NCBI RefSeq assembly: GCF_011074885.1
Contig: NC_054689.1
Span: forward strand, 1,054,001 to 1,118,000
Source of the DNA: Brettanomyces bruxellensis
Lineage: Eukaryota; Ascomycota; Pichiomycetes; Pichiales; Pichiaceae
Direction: 5' to 3'
DNA: 64,000 nt
Shown here: positions 57,388 to 64,000 of the stretch, piece after piece
How the letters are laid out: each line of letters starts with the position of its first letter
Position numbering within the stretch: position 1 is the stretch's first letter
Notes under the pieces: model-generated
What the model saw: only the letters and a program-made list of their open reading frames with translations
Database searches by the model: none
Told to the model about the DNA's origin: nothing
Program-made: the position numbers and the translations under genes

Positions 57388-58551
57388 ATGAGTTTGGTTT
57401 CGCAGGAACAGCTAATGCAGAATCAACAGCAACTGCGACAATTGGATGAGCAAAGGCAGAAGCAAGTGGAGCAGACAAAAAGTTTTCAGTCCAATGCCTC
57501 ATCTGCTCGAGAAATGGTTCAAAGATTAAGAACAATTGACCACAAAAAGGAACGTAATGACCCCTCGAATCCTCTATTTATCCAAATGCCTACCCGTGGC
57601 AATCCGACTGAAGTTATGGCCGCTAGGTTCAATTCTTGGCGAAATATAATTGGATGTCTCATTCACTATTTAAAAGAAACGGTATCAGTTCATGAAGAAA
57701 TAAGTCGCCAGCAGATTCGTCTACATCACGCAATAAGTTTTCCTTTCATAACACAAGGGTTAGATGGCGAGCTTTACCAGCCAATGCGTGTTGCTAGTGC
57801 AAATGGTTCATCGTCTGTTGCAAATGCGGCCACGAGCATTTTTTCCGGTCTTCATGGAAATTCTGCTACCTCACCAGAGGTTGCTGATTTGTCGAAGCAA
57901 AAGGATGAATTTGACTTAACAAAAAGATTTTTTTTACCGTTGGGAAGTGGATCTATTCAAGATTTGCCTACAATATTATATCAATATCATGCAAATGCAT
58001 CCTTATTAGCACAATCTGTGGTTAAGGAGTTAAATGGAACGATAATTCCTCGTTTACAAGACCTTAGAAGAGATTTGCTGGTAAAAATCAAGGAAATTAG
58101 ATCACTCCAGAGTGACTTCCGTAATAATGTTGACAGATACCACCAAGAGACGAGAAATGTGCTCAAGGGCTTTGTTCAGTCCATTGATGTTAGCAAGCGT
58201 GCTCCAGGTACTCTTCCACCAAGAAATGACCCATATCTTTTAAAATATTCTCTTGATGGTCAGATAAAACGTCAATTAACAGAGGAGAATTACCTACACG
58301 AAGCTTTCATTAACATTCAGACCTCAGGAAAGGAACTAGAGAAGGTGGTTTATATTGAAATTCAGACTGCATTAACTGTCTATGCCAAACTAATGGGTCA
58401 GCAGGCCCAAAATATTTTTGACAGATTGATCTCCAAACTCGATACAGGCATCTTGGCCAAGAATCCAGGTTTTGAATGGGATTCCTTTATTGCAAAGGAT
58501 ACGGCTAATTTCATTGATCTTAACACGCCTATGAACATCTTAGTGATATGA
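57388..58551 (+). CDS. SLM1: SLM1/SLM2-like TORC2 effector, BAR-domain half (frame broken at its end)
   Basis: 387 residues from the ATG at 57388. The N-terminus is Gln-rich; the rest is the F-BAR-like domain of yeast Slm1/Slm2 (FNSWRNIIGCLIHYLKET near 75, then QDLRRDLLVKIKEIRSLQ and QIKRQLTEENYLHEAF). In S. cerevisiae the BAR domain and a PH domain are one protein. Here the frame ends at TGA (58549-58551) just after FIDLNTPM, where the homologue continues into the PH domain. The PH domain sits in the -1 frame immediately after. One missing base near 58534-58536 explains this. Slm proteins sense membrane stress at eisosomes and recruit Ypk1 to TORC2. SLM2 neighbours ALG11 in S. cerevisiae, as here. 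Confidence 0.9.
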   Translation: MSLVSQEQLMQNQQQLRQLDEQRQKQVEQTKSFQSNASSAREMVQRLRTIDHKKERNDPSNPLFIQMPTRGNPTEVMAARFNSWRNIIGCLIHYLKETVSVHEEISRQQIRLHHAISFPFITQGLDGELYQPMRVASANGSSSVANAATSIFSGLHGNSATSPEVADLSKQKDEFDLTKRFFLPLGSGSIQDLPTILYQYHANASLLAQSVVKELNGTIIPRLQDLRRDLLVKIKEIRSLQSDFRNNVDRYHQETRNVLKGFVQSIDVSKRAPGTLPPRNDPYLLKYSLDGQIKRQLTEENYLHEAFINIQTSGKELEKVVYIEIQTALTVYAKLMGQQAQNIFDRLISKLDTGILAKNPGFEWDSFIAKDTANFIDLNTPMNILVI

Positions 58552-59480
58552 GATATAAATACCAGACTGACCCAATAACATTACCTATCAGGTCTGGTTA
58601 TTTGGAGAGAAAATCCAAATACTTAAAGTCATACGCAAGAGGTTGGTATGTGTTGACATCGTGCTTTATTCACGAATTTAAATCACCTGATAGGAAGAAA
58701 GATCCGATTCCTGTAATGTCACTTTCATTGGATGATTGTCAGATTGCGGAACATTCTCGCAAAGATGTGAGAAATCCAAATACATACCACAAATTTGTTC
58801 TTCATGCTAGGCAGAAAGGTGGTTTGTTGAGAAAGGGGCATAATTGGGTCTTCCGTGCGGAGAGTTATGATGCCATGATGGAGTGGTATAATGATTTGAA
58901 GAGACTTACGCAGTTACCAACACCACAATCAAGATCTACAATTGCCTGGGAAAGACGCAAAAACAGGGATATATCTAGTATGGCTGCTAGTATTTCATCA
59001 TCTGCAAATTCTTTGAGTTCGACCGGTATTCAAAAAAATGGTAACCCTGTTTCAGCAGCAGGTAACAGAACCTCTTTTCATAAAATGAGATCAACCGCTT
59101 CCAATTACTCCGCACAAAATTCGATGACCAACAGATCTATTGATACAATGTTGGGTGTTTCGGATGCCTCAAAAGGTCGCATGCCAGAAAATATGGGATC
59201 TTCTCAGGGAGTCCCAAAGTCCATGGTGACGAATGATGTCGTTTTAAATCTTCAAAATGATACTTTGGCACAACACAGAAATTCCCAGAATTCCCATCCT
59301 GTTATGTCCAAAAGGGTGGGCGGTAATAATGCAAAAACTGTGGACGAATCTGTGTCTACTGCAGGCTTAGAAGATATTCAAGCTGATAATGCTAAGGATA
59401 GTTATATAGATGGTACGGTGGGAGAGAAGTTTGGTGAAATGAATGTTTCTGATGACACACGGAAGGAAACACAAATATAA
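58548..59480 (+). CDS. SLM1: SLM1/SLM2-like PH-domain half, overlapping the BAR half by ATGA
   Basis: 310 residues if read from the ATG at 58548, which overlaps the stop of the BAR-half frame (ATGA). The PH domain covers about 10-125 (IRSGYLERKSKYLKSYARG, WYVLTSCFIHEFKS, NWVFRAESYDAMMEWYNDL), corresponding to the PI(4,5)P2-binding PH domain of Slm1. A Ser/Asn-rich tail follows. The frame is open upstream of the ATG and reads EHLSD, which resembles the linker expected in an unbroken protein. The simplest view is one gene with a single-base error or mutation. Separate translation by re-initiation at the overlap cannot be excluded. Confidence 0.88.
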   Translation: MRYKYQTDPITLPIRSGYLERKSKYLKSYARGWYVLTSCFIHEFKSPDRKKDPIPVMSLSLDDCQIAEHSRKDVRNPNTYHKFVLHARQKGGLLRKGHNWVFRAESYDAMMEWYNDLKRLTQLPTPQSRSTIAWERRKNRDISSMAASISSSANSLSSTGIQKNGNPVSAAGNRTSFHKMRSTASNYSAQNSMTNRSIDTMLGVSDASKGRMPENMGSSQGVPKSMVTNDVVLNLQNDTLAQHRNSQNSHPVMSKRVGGNNAKTVDESVSTAGLEDIQADNAKDSYIDGTVGEKFGEMNVSDDTRKETQI

Positions 59481-59908
59481 AGATGAAGTGTGTTAAAAGG
59501 CCATATCAGCAGTTGCAGGCATTACGTAGAATTATATCATCCACAGAGGTGTTAGGAATTGTGTACTTCCTTGCTTCCCCTCTCTTCTTTTTACTAATTT
59601 TACTTTTATTCAGTTATATATTTACCGAGGAATCTAATTAGAATGTTGCATAGTTAGTTATAGTAATTTGTGTTCTTCGGAAACCGAAACTTTTTTTTAA
59701 TTTTTGACAGATGTGTTTTTATCATACATAATTAGAATGCGATTCACTTTTTTTCGTGCTTATCTCAATTTGATTTGCTGAAGCAGCGGTGAAATTCAGG
59801 TTGGACTTGAGCGAACATTTCATTTCCGTGAAATATATATCGTTTCTTACATTTCATTTATACACAATTATATGTCATCATCTCATCCATTTTCGATAAT
59901 CACTTGCC
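59481..59908. other. Spacer between the SLM gene and ALG11
   Basis: 428 bp with the SLM 3' end and the ALG11 promoter. T-runs near 59690 and 59748. No gene or clear site. Confidence 0.4.
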
Positions 59909-61801
59909 ATGGAAAGATCTAAATTACGTGCTGTTGCAGACTTTCCCGAGCCAGGCATACAGATAACATCACAATTTCCAAAGATATTTAGCACGATATG
60001 CTTGGGAATCTGTTTTATCGTATTTGTATTCTATAAAGGAGGTAAGGCCTTTTTCACAAGATTCTATTCTTTACCACCTCAAAGTTATGTACAGAATATC
60101 AAGGAGGCAGTGAATGGTAACGGATTAGTCAAAAGGTCCAAAGTTGGTATAAAGAAGGCTAGCTATAGAAGAAGACTTATTTTAGCCTCAGCAAAGCCGC
60201 AGATGTACTCGACCGTCCCATTGACAAGCAAGAAAGATACAGATTGTTCTAATAAGGCTTATCAGGATATTAGAATTGCCAGGGTTGATAAGGAGGAAAA
60301 TTCTGAATTTCTTAACCTTATTAAACCAATGGAACCCGACTTCCCAAAAAGAAAAATATTATATGGTTTTTTTCATCCTTACAGCTATGCTGGAGGAGGT
60401 GGTGAGCGTGTTTTATGGCAAGCAGTGTACGTGACATTGCAAAAAAGTTCAAGAAACGTTGCCCTTATTTATACGTTTACCGAATCAAACGATCAATCTG
60501 TTTCTTCCATACTTACATCTGTTCACAAGACATTTGGTCTTGATTTCTTCACTGAGGACAAAAAGGGCAGGGTTGTGTTCATGCAACTTCCAAATAAATA
60601 CAGATGGATTATTGATGGAAACTCATTCAAGTTTCTAACTATGGCATTTCAGGCATTGGGATCTGTAATTGCCTTCTTTTTTGCAATGAATGAATGCGCA
60701 CCAGATATATTCATAGATACGCTCGGTCTCCCATTCAGTTATCCCTTAGCAAGCTGCTTTCTACAAATTCCTGTTTATGCTTATGTTCATTACCCATGGG
60801 TTTCTAATGATATGCTTAACAAGCTTGCTATCAAAATGAAGAAGAACCCGGTGTATATATTAAAATACGCTTACTGGTACCTTCTGATGAAGTTATATTC
60901 TATATGCGGCTCTTTTTTGACAGAATCCTCTTGTAACTCAAGTTGGACTCTAAAAAATCTATTAAAGGTGTGGACGTGGGCAGATGAAGATTCAAAACCC
61001 GCTATCATATACCCACCTACTGGGATTGATGAATCTAAAATTCGACTTAATGCAGACAGTTCAAGGTCACATATATTCTTGTATATTGCTCAATTTAGAC
61101 CTGAAAAAAGACATGAGTTGTTGATCAAAGAATTTCATAAATATGTTACACGGTGTGACAAATTGTGCGCTAAACCGTTCAAGCTTGTTCTCATCGGCAG
61201 TACCAGGTCTGATGATGATAAAAAAACGGTTGAACATCTTAAGAGTCTTATCAATGATTTCTCGTTTCCTGAAGGAATGATCGAGATAAAAGTTAATGCC
61301 GCTAGGGAAGAGGTTGATGAATACCTCAATAAGTCTGAATTTGGTCTGAATGCTATGTGGAATGAACATTTTGGTATTTCTGTTGTCGAGTACATGATTT
61401 ATGGTGTTATACCGATTGTTCATGCCAGTGGTGGTCCTCTTGCAGATATAGTTGTTCCTGTGGATTCTGATACAGGAAAACTTTTAGTTGAGAAGGGAGA
61501 AAGTTATTCAAGAGATACTATAGGTGAGACTTATATGCCCGGACTTTTCTTCCAAGATCCTTCTGATCCAGATTCTAGTACTAGAAAAACTGAATTTGAA
61601 AGTTTATCCGACGTTCTTTGGCGAGCTTCAGAACTTACAGATGCTCAGAGACTTCAATATCGTAAGAATGCTATAAGTGTTGCCGAAAAGAAATTCGGAA
61701 TATCGGTGTTTGAGCAAGAATGGGATAGAGTTACAACATCATTGGCTGATTACGAAATATATGAACGTAATAAAAGAGGTAAAGTCGAAAGGTTATATTG
61801 A
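59909..61801 (+). CDS. ALG11: GDP-Man:Man3GlcNAc2-PP-dolichol alpha-1,2-mannosyltransferase
   Basis: 630 residues from the ATG at 59909, somewhat longer than the yeast protein (548). An N-terminal membrane segment lies near 29-46. Family-specific blocks are FFHPYSYAGGGGERVLW near 154, FIDTLGLPFSYPLASC near 269, and YVHYPWVSNDM near 296. The GT-B C-terminal half has IAQFRPEKRHELLI near 394 and the acidic motif NAMWNEHFGISVVEYM near 482, with glutamates at the expected EX7E spacing. It adds the fourth and fifth mannoses to the N-glycan precursor on the cytosolic ER face. CTG codes a conserved Leu before NAMWNEH, arguing for the standard code. Its 3' end overlaps the next, convergent gene by 9 bp. 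Confidence 0.96.
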   Translation: MERSKLRAVADFPEPGIQITSQFPKIFSTICLGICFIVFVFYKGGKAFFTRFYSLPPQSYVQNIKEAVNGNGLVKRSKVGIKKASYRRRLILASAKPQMYSTVPLTSKKDTDCSNKAYQDIRIARVDKEENSEFLNLIKPMEPDFPKRKILYGFFHPYSYAGGGGERVLWQAVYVTLQKSSRNVALIYTFTESNDQSVSSILTSVHKTFGLDFFTEDKKGRVVFMQLPNKYRWIIDGNSFKFLTMAFQALGSVIAFFFAMNECAPDIFIDTLGLPFSYPLASCFLQIPVYAYVHYPWVSNDMLNKLAIKMKKNPVYILKYAYWYLLMKLYSICGSFLTESSCNSSWTLKNLLKVWTWADEDSKPAIIYPPTGIDESKIRLNADSSRSHIFLYIAQFRPEKRHELLIKEFHKYVTRCDKLCAKPFKLVLIGSTRSDDDKKTVEHLKSLINDFSFPEGMIEIKVNAAREEVDEYLNKSEFGLNAMWNEHFGISVVEYMIYGVIPIVHASGGPLADIVVPVDSDTGKLLVEKGESYSRDTIGETYMPGLFFQDPSDPDSSTRKTEFESLSDVLWRASELTDAQRLQYRKNAISVAEKKFGISVFEQEWDRVTTSLADYEIYERNKRGKVERLY

Positions 61802-62779
61802 GAATAGGATATTGGAACTTTCTGTATTTGAATGCGAATAACGCTTCTGCGATAAAAGTAATGAGTAAATCTTCCTAATTATTTTTATTTCCCTTTTTGT
61901 TAACACGTAGTTTGTGAGAAACTTCTTCGTTGATGAGATCGTCCAACTTTGCAAATAATGTATTATTCCATTTGAAGTTTGGCTATCAGTTCGAGAAACA
62001 TTTATTTGTTCAAGCGTTCTAATATTCAGACGCAATTTAGTAATCTGTCTGGTATCATGAATCATGTTTTGTTTTATGTCTTCTATTTCAGTGACCAGTG
62101 TGTTCTCTAACCGTTCGTAAACTAGAGATAGTCTAAGTATTTCTTCTTCCAATTTGTCTGACGTACTTCGAAATTTATTTGAGCTGTCTGACATTTCCCC
62201 ACCAGGTGTAACATTAGAAATATTGTTCAATGGTAAGTGATAGTTTTGTCTTTCTGCAATTTTTTTTATATCTTTCCTCTGTTCATGTTCATTTTGGGTG
62301 ATGTCATCAAGGCTGAATATCCAAAGCACAAACGTACTATAAGCGAGGTAAAGAACTGCCTGATACATTTTAGCAGCCCAACTGATTATTAATATGAGGG
62401 AAGAAATAGTCCATATATTTGGACTGAACTCGGTTAATTTCTGGTTTAAATTGATTCCTATCAAAATGGATTGACGTCTGATAGTATTGGTTATAGGAGA
62501 GTTATTCATCAAATAAAGCGTTAAAACGCATCCTGTGGAACTGAAAGATATGATTCTAACCATATAATCATCTTTGTCGAAAATTATGCCAGCTTGAACA
62601 AAACTTAAAAATATTGAGTCTGCAAGTAAGAGTGCTTTTAAAGAAGCGTTATATCTTGTAAAAATTGTCTGCTTATTTGATCCAATTTCGTCATACGTAC
62701 TTGAGTGAGCTGATGATATAGTAGTTTCATACAAAGGTCCACTGCAAGACTTACACAGATTTTCCATATTTTCGTTCAT
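61793..62779 (-). CDS. Multi-span membrane protein with a coiled coil, unknown family
   Basis: 328 residues from the ATG at 62779 (an alternative in-frame ATG is four codons later; the frame above starts at TTG). The N-terminus contains CKSCSGPLYE, a possible half zinc site. Three to four hydrophobic segments lie between about 45 and 165 (ALLLADSIFLSFVQAGIIF, VRIISFSSTGCVLTLYLM, IWTISSLILIISWAAKMY, VLYLAYSTFVLWIFSL). A coiled coil follows at about 210-265 (LEEEILRLSLVYERLE). I do not recognise it. It is convergent with ALG11, sharing 9 bp at the ends, and divergent from RPS27 across a 369-bp gap. Confidence 0.82.
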   Translation of the reverse strand: MNENMENLCKSCSGPLYETTISSAHSSTYDEIGSNKQTIFTRYNASLKALLLADSIFLSFVQAGIIFDKDDYMVRIISFSSTGCVLTLYLMNNSPITNTIRRQSILIGINLNQKLTEFSPNIWTISSLILIISWAAKMYQAVLYLAYSTFVLWIFSLDDITQNEHEQRKDIKKIAERQNYHLPLNNISNVTPGGEMSDSSNKFRSTSDKLEEEILRLSLVYERLENTLVTEIEDIKQNMIHDTRQITKLRLNIRTLEQINVSRTDSQTSNGIIHYLQSWTISSTKKFLTNYVLTKREIKIIRKIYSLLLSQKRYSHSNTESSNILFSI

Positions 62780-63148
62780 ATTTAATAACAATATTTTTTA
62801 ATGCTTTGTATTTGTTCTTACATCCACTTGAAATTAGGCTCTGCTTGTTTTGTTACATTTCACGACGTATTATCACATATGAAAAAAGGAAATCCAAACA
62901 GGTATTAAGCGCCAAAATTGTAATCCCTTTTTTCACGTGATGCTTTACAGGGTTATAAACCCTTGATTTTTGGCTCCTGCAAAAAATTATTATTTCAAAA
63001 AAATTTAAGCAAGAAAAAAGTGAAGGCAAATCGAGATGAAAAATCGAATATCACAGATCATACTCTTTTTACGAGTTTAAATTGCATCTACAGGAGTCTT
63101 TGCAATAGCATATAGGAGTTCTGTTCAGATACACGTCATAAATACAAC
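62780..63148. promoter_or_regulatory. Divergent promoter region of the unknown membrane-protein gene and RPS27
   Basis: 369 bp. It contains TCACGTGA at 62933-62940 (a Cbf1-type E-box) and, 9 bp further on, the palindrome AGGGTT-ATA-AACCCT at 62949-62963. CACGTG plus AACCCT-type (Tbf1) sites is the arrangement known for ribosomal protein promoters in Candida-type yeasts, so these probably drive RPS27 from about 200 bp upstream of its ATG. The factor names are inferred. Confidence 0.6.
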
Positions 63149-63397
63149 ATGGTTTTAGTTCAAGATTTGCTTAACCCTGATCCATCCACCGAGGCCCAGA
63201 AACACAAATTAAAGACATTGGTGCAAAGTCCAAGATCTTATTTCATGGACGTTAAGTGTCCGGGATGTCTCAAGATTACTACTGTCTTTTCTCACGCCCA
63301 GACCCCAGTTACATGTGATTCATGCTCCACAGTCCTATGCACACCAACTGGTGGTAAGTGCAGATTGACTGAGGGATGTGCTTTCAGAAGAAAGTAA
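63149..63397 (+). CDS. RPS27: 40S ribosomal protein eS27
   Basis: 82 residues from the ATG at 63149, the exact length of yeast Rps27. The start [15 protein letters not shown] and the C4 zinc ribbon C-x2-C-x15-C-x2-C (CPGC to CDSC) are intact, and it ends CAFRRK. It binds the small-subunit head/platform and stabilises 18S rRNA. S. cerevisiae RPS27A/B have an intron just after the start; this copy has none. CACGTG and AACCCT sites upstream fit a ribosomal protein promoter. Confidence 0.97.
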   Translation: MVLVQDLLNPDPSTEAQKHKLKTLVQSPRSYFMDVKCPGCLKITTVFSHAQTPVTCDSCSTVLCTPTGGKCRLTEGCAFRRK

Positions 63398-64000
63398 GTG
63401 CATTCGCTTTACGGGATTGGCAAGTGTGACACAGACATAACGAAAATAATATTAATAACAACTGCTTATAATGTTTGTTAGAATCAGTAATTGCTTCACA
63501 TTTCAAACTTATATTGCATATTCCAAGCTGAAATAGATTTATCAGTCCTTATACATCTTCATCCACATCAATTGGCATTAGCGCATGTTGTAATGTCGTT
63601 ATCCAAAAACAATTACTGGTTATTCCATGCAGTCATCACCGCTTTTATCACAGTAGTGGAATATCATAATTTTGCATATTAATAGGTTAGGGCGCCGTCT
63701 ATTTATGCAGAATTCGTCATCCCCATTTTCCCTTCATATCTATCATTGTATAGTTAGATTTTCTACTTATTAAGTACACAAATATACGGGTACTCAGTCC
63801 ATAAAGTTAGTATAAAAATGTATATTTTTGTAATGTGGGAAGTAATTGGAGTATTGTGTTCATACCACGTATTTTTATTTTCATTTCATAAATAGTAATG
63901 GTAATGGGGATGTTGCTTTTTCTTTCGTTAATCATTTAACTTATGTTGGTAGGGCATTTAACCGTGTTCATAACTCTCCTTATTCAGACTACCTGATAAT
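63398..64000. other. 3' flank of RPS27 to the window end
   Basis: 603 bp, AT-rich. The 63-codon frame at 63491-63682 has no recognisable features. No gene is supported; a gene may begin beyond the window. Confidence 0.4.

Noticed and set aside
57018..57449. 143-codon plus-strand frame before the SLM gene
   Set aside because: It overlaps the SLM start in another frame, is rich in Ile, Tyr and Leu as expected for chance AT-rich sequence, and shows no family features.
58531..58551. Programmed -1 ribosomal frameshift in the SLM gene
   Set aside because: The sequence around the break (CCTATGAACATC) has no XXXYYYZ slippery heptamer. A lost base or re-initiation at ATGA is more likely.
61330..61370. 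CUG-Ser clade origin
   Set aside because: CTG occurs at a conserved Leu of ALG11 (GLNAMWNEHFG), consistent with standard decoding; one site is limited evidence but nothing points the other way.
1..64000. CRISPR arrays, operons and Shine-Dalgarno sites
   Set aside because: The window is nuclear DNA of a yeast. No regular spacer-repeat array is present and bacterial signals do not apply.

Overview
This window is nuclear DNA from a budding yeast (Saccharomycotina). The genes are compact and mostly intronless. The two introns I can place use GTAAGT donors and exact TACTAAC branch points, and the proteins match yeast-type COG5, HPM1, MSG5, VAC7, SSK1, STE3, CET1 and ALG11. A nuclear gene for the 23-kDa (TYKY/NDUFS8) subunit of respiratory complex I argues against Saccharomycetaceae such as S. 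cerevisiae, which lack complex I. CTG encodes a conserved leucine in ALG11 (the GLNAMWNEHFG block near 61345), which argues against the CUG-Ser clade. A Pichiaceae-like yeast (Brettanomyces, Ogataea, Pichia or similar) fits best; the genus is inference.

Layout. 0-5 kb: a Ser-rich protein of unknown function and VAC7 (PI(3,5)P2 control), both on +. 5-20 kb: a minus-strand run of a base-excision glycosylase (NTG1/2), the NGL1 and CCR4 nucleases, the Set3C ankyrin protein HOS4, a MAP-kinase phosphatase (MSG5/SDP1) and the histidine methyltransferase HPM1. 20.5-30.6 kb: COG5, a spliced basic nucleolar-type protein, the complex I 23-kDa subunit, mitochondrial SSB (RIM1), the a-factor receptor STE3, a spliced two-span membrane protein, SGF11 and SEN54. 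30.8 kb: an initiator tRNA-Met, then an almost gene-free stretch of about 3.9 kb (30.9-34.8 kb) holding decayed copia-type fragments. 34.8-43.7 kb: a HAL/NPR1-like kinase, the mRNA 5'-triphosphatase CET1, ALG5, PUS9 and an unknown, probably mitochondrial protein. 43.9-48.9 kb: a structurally complete Ty1/copia-type LTR retrotransposon with identical 433-bp LTRs, a 5-bp target duplication, an intact gag-like ORF and a badly broken pol. 49.3-63.4 kb: SSK1, an unknown membrane protein, PPN1, an SLM1/SLM2 gene split by a frameshift, ALG11, an unknown membrane protein and RPS27.

Gene order supports the names. From memory of the S. cerevisiae map, VAC7, MSG5, COG5, ALG11 and SLM2 lie close together on chromosome XIV, while SDP1, HOS4, HPM1 and SLM1 lie together on chromosome IX. 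Those are the two duplicated copies of one ancestral region, and here the members are interleaved in one window. NTG2/NGL1 and CET1/ALG5 are also S. cerevisiae neighbours. The most unusual items are the retrotransposon, whose primer-binding site matches the anticodon loop of tRNA-Ser(UGA) and which was evidently mobilised recently despite a broken pol; the split SLM gene with an ATGA stop/start overlap; and the retroelement-rich gene desert beside the initiator tRNA gene. Many upstream in-frame extensions begin with TTG or GTG, so I moved those starts to the first ATG.
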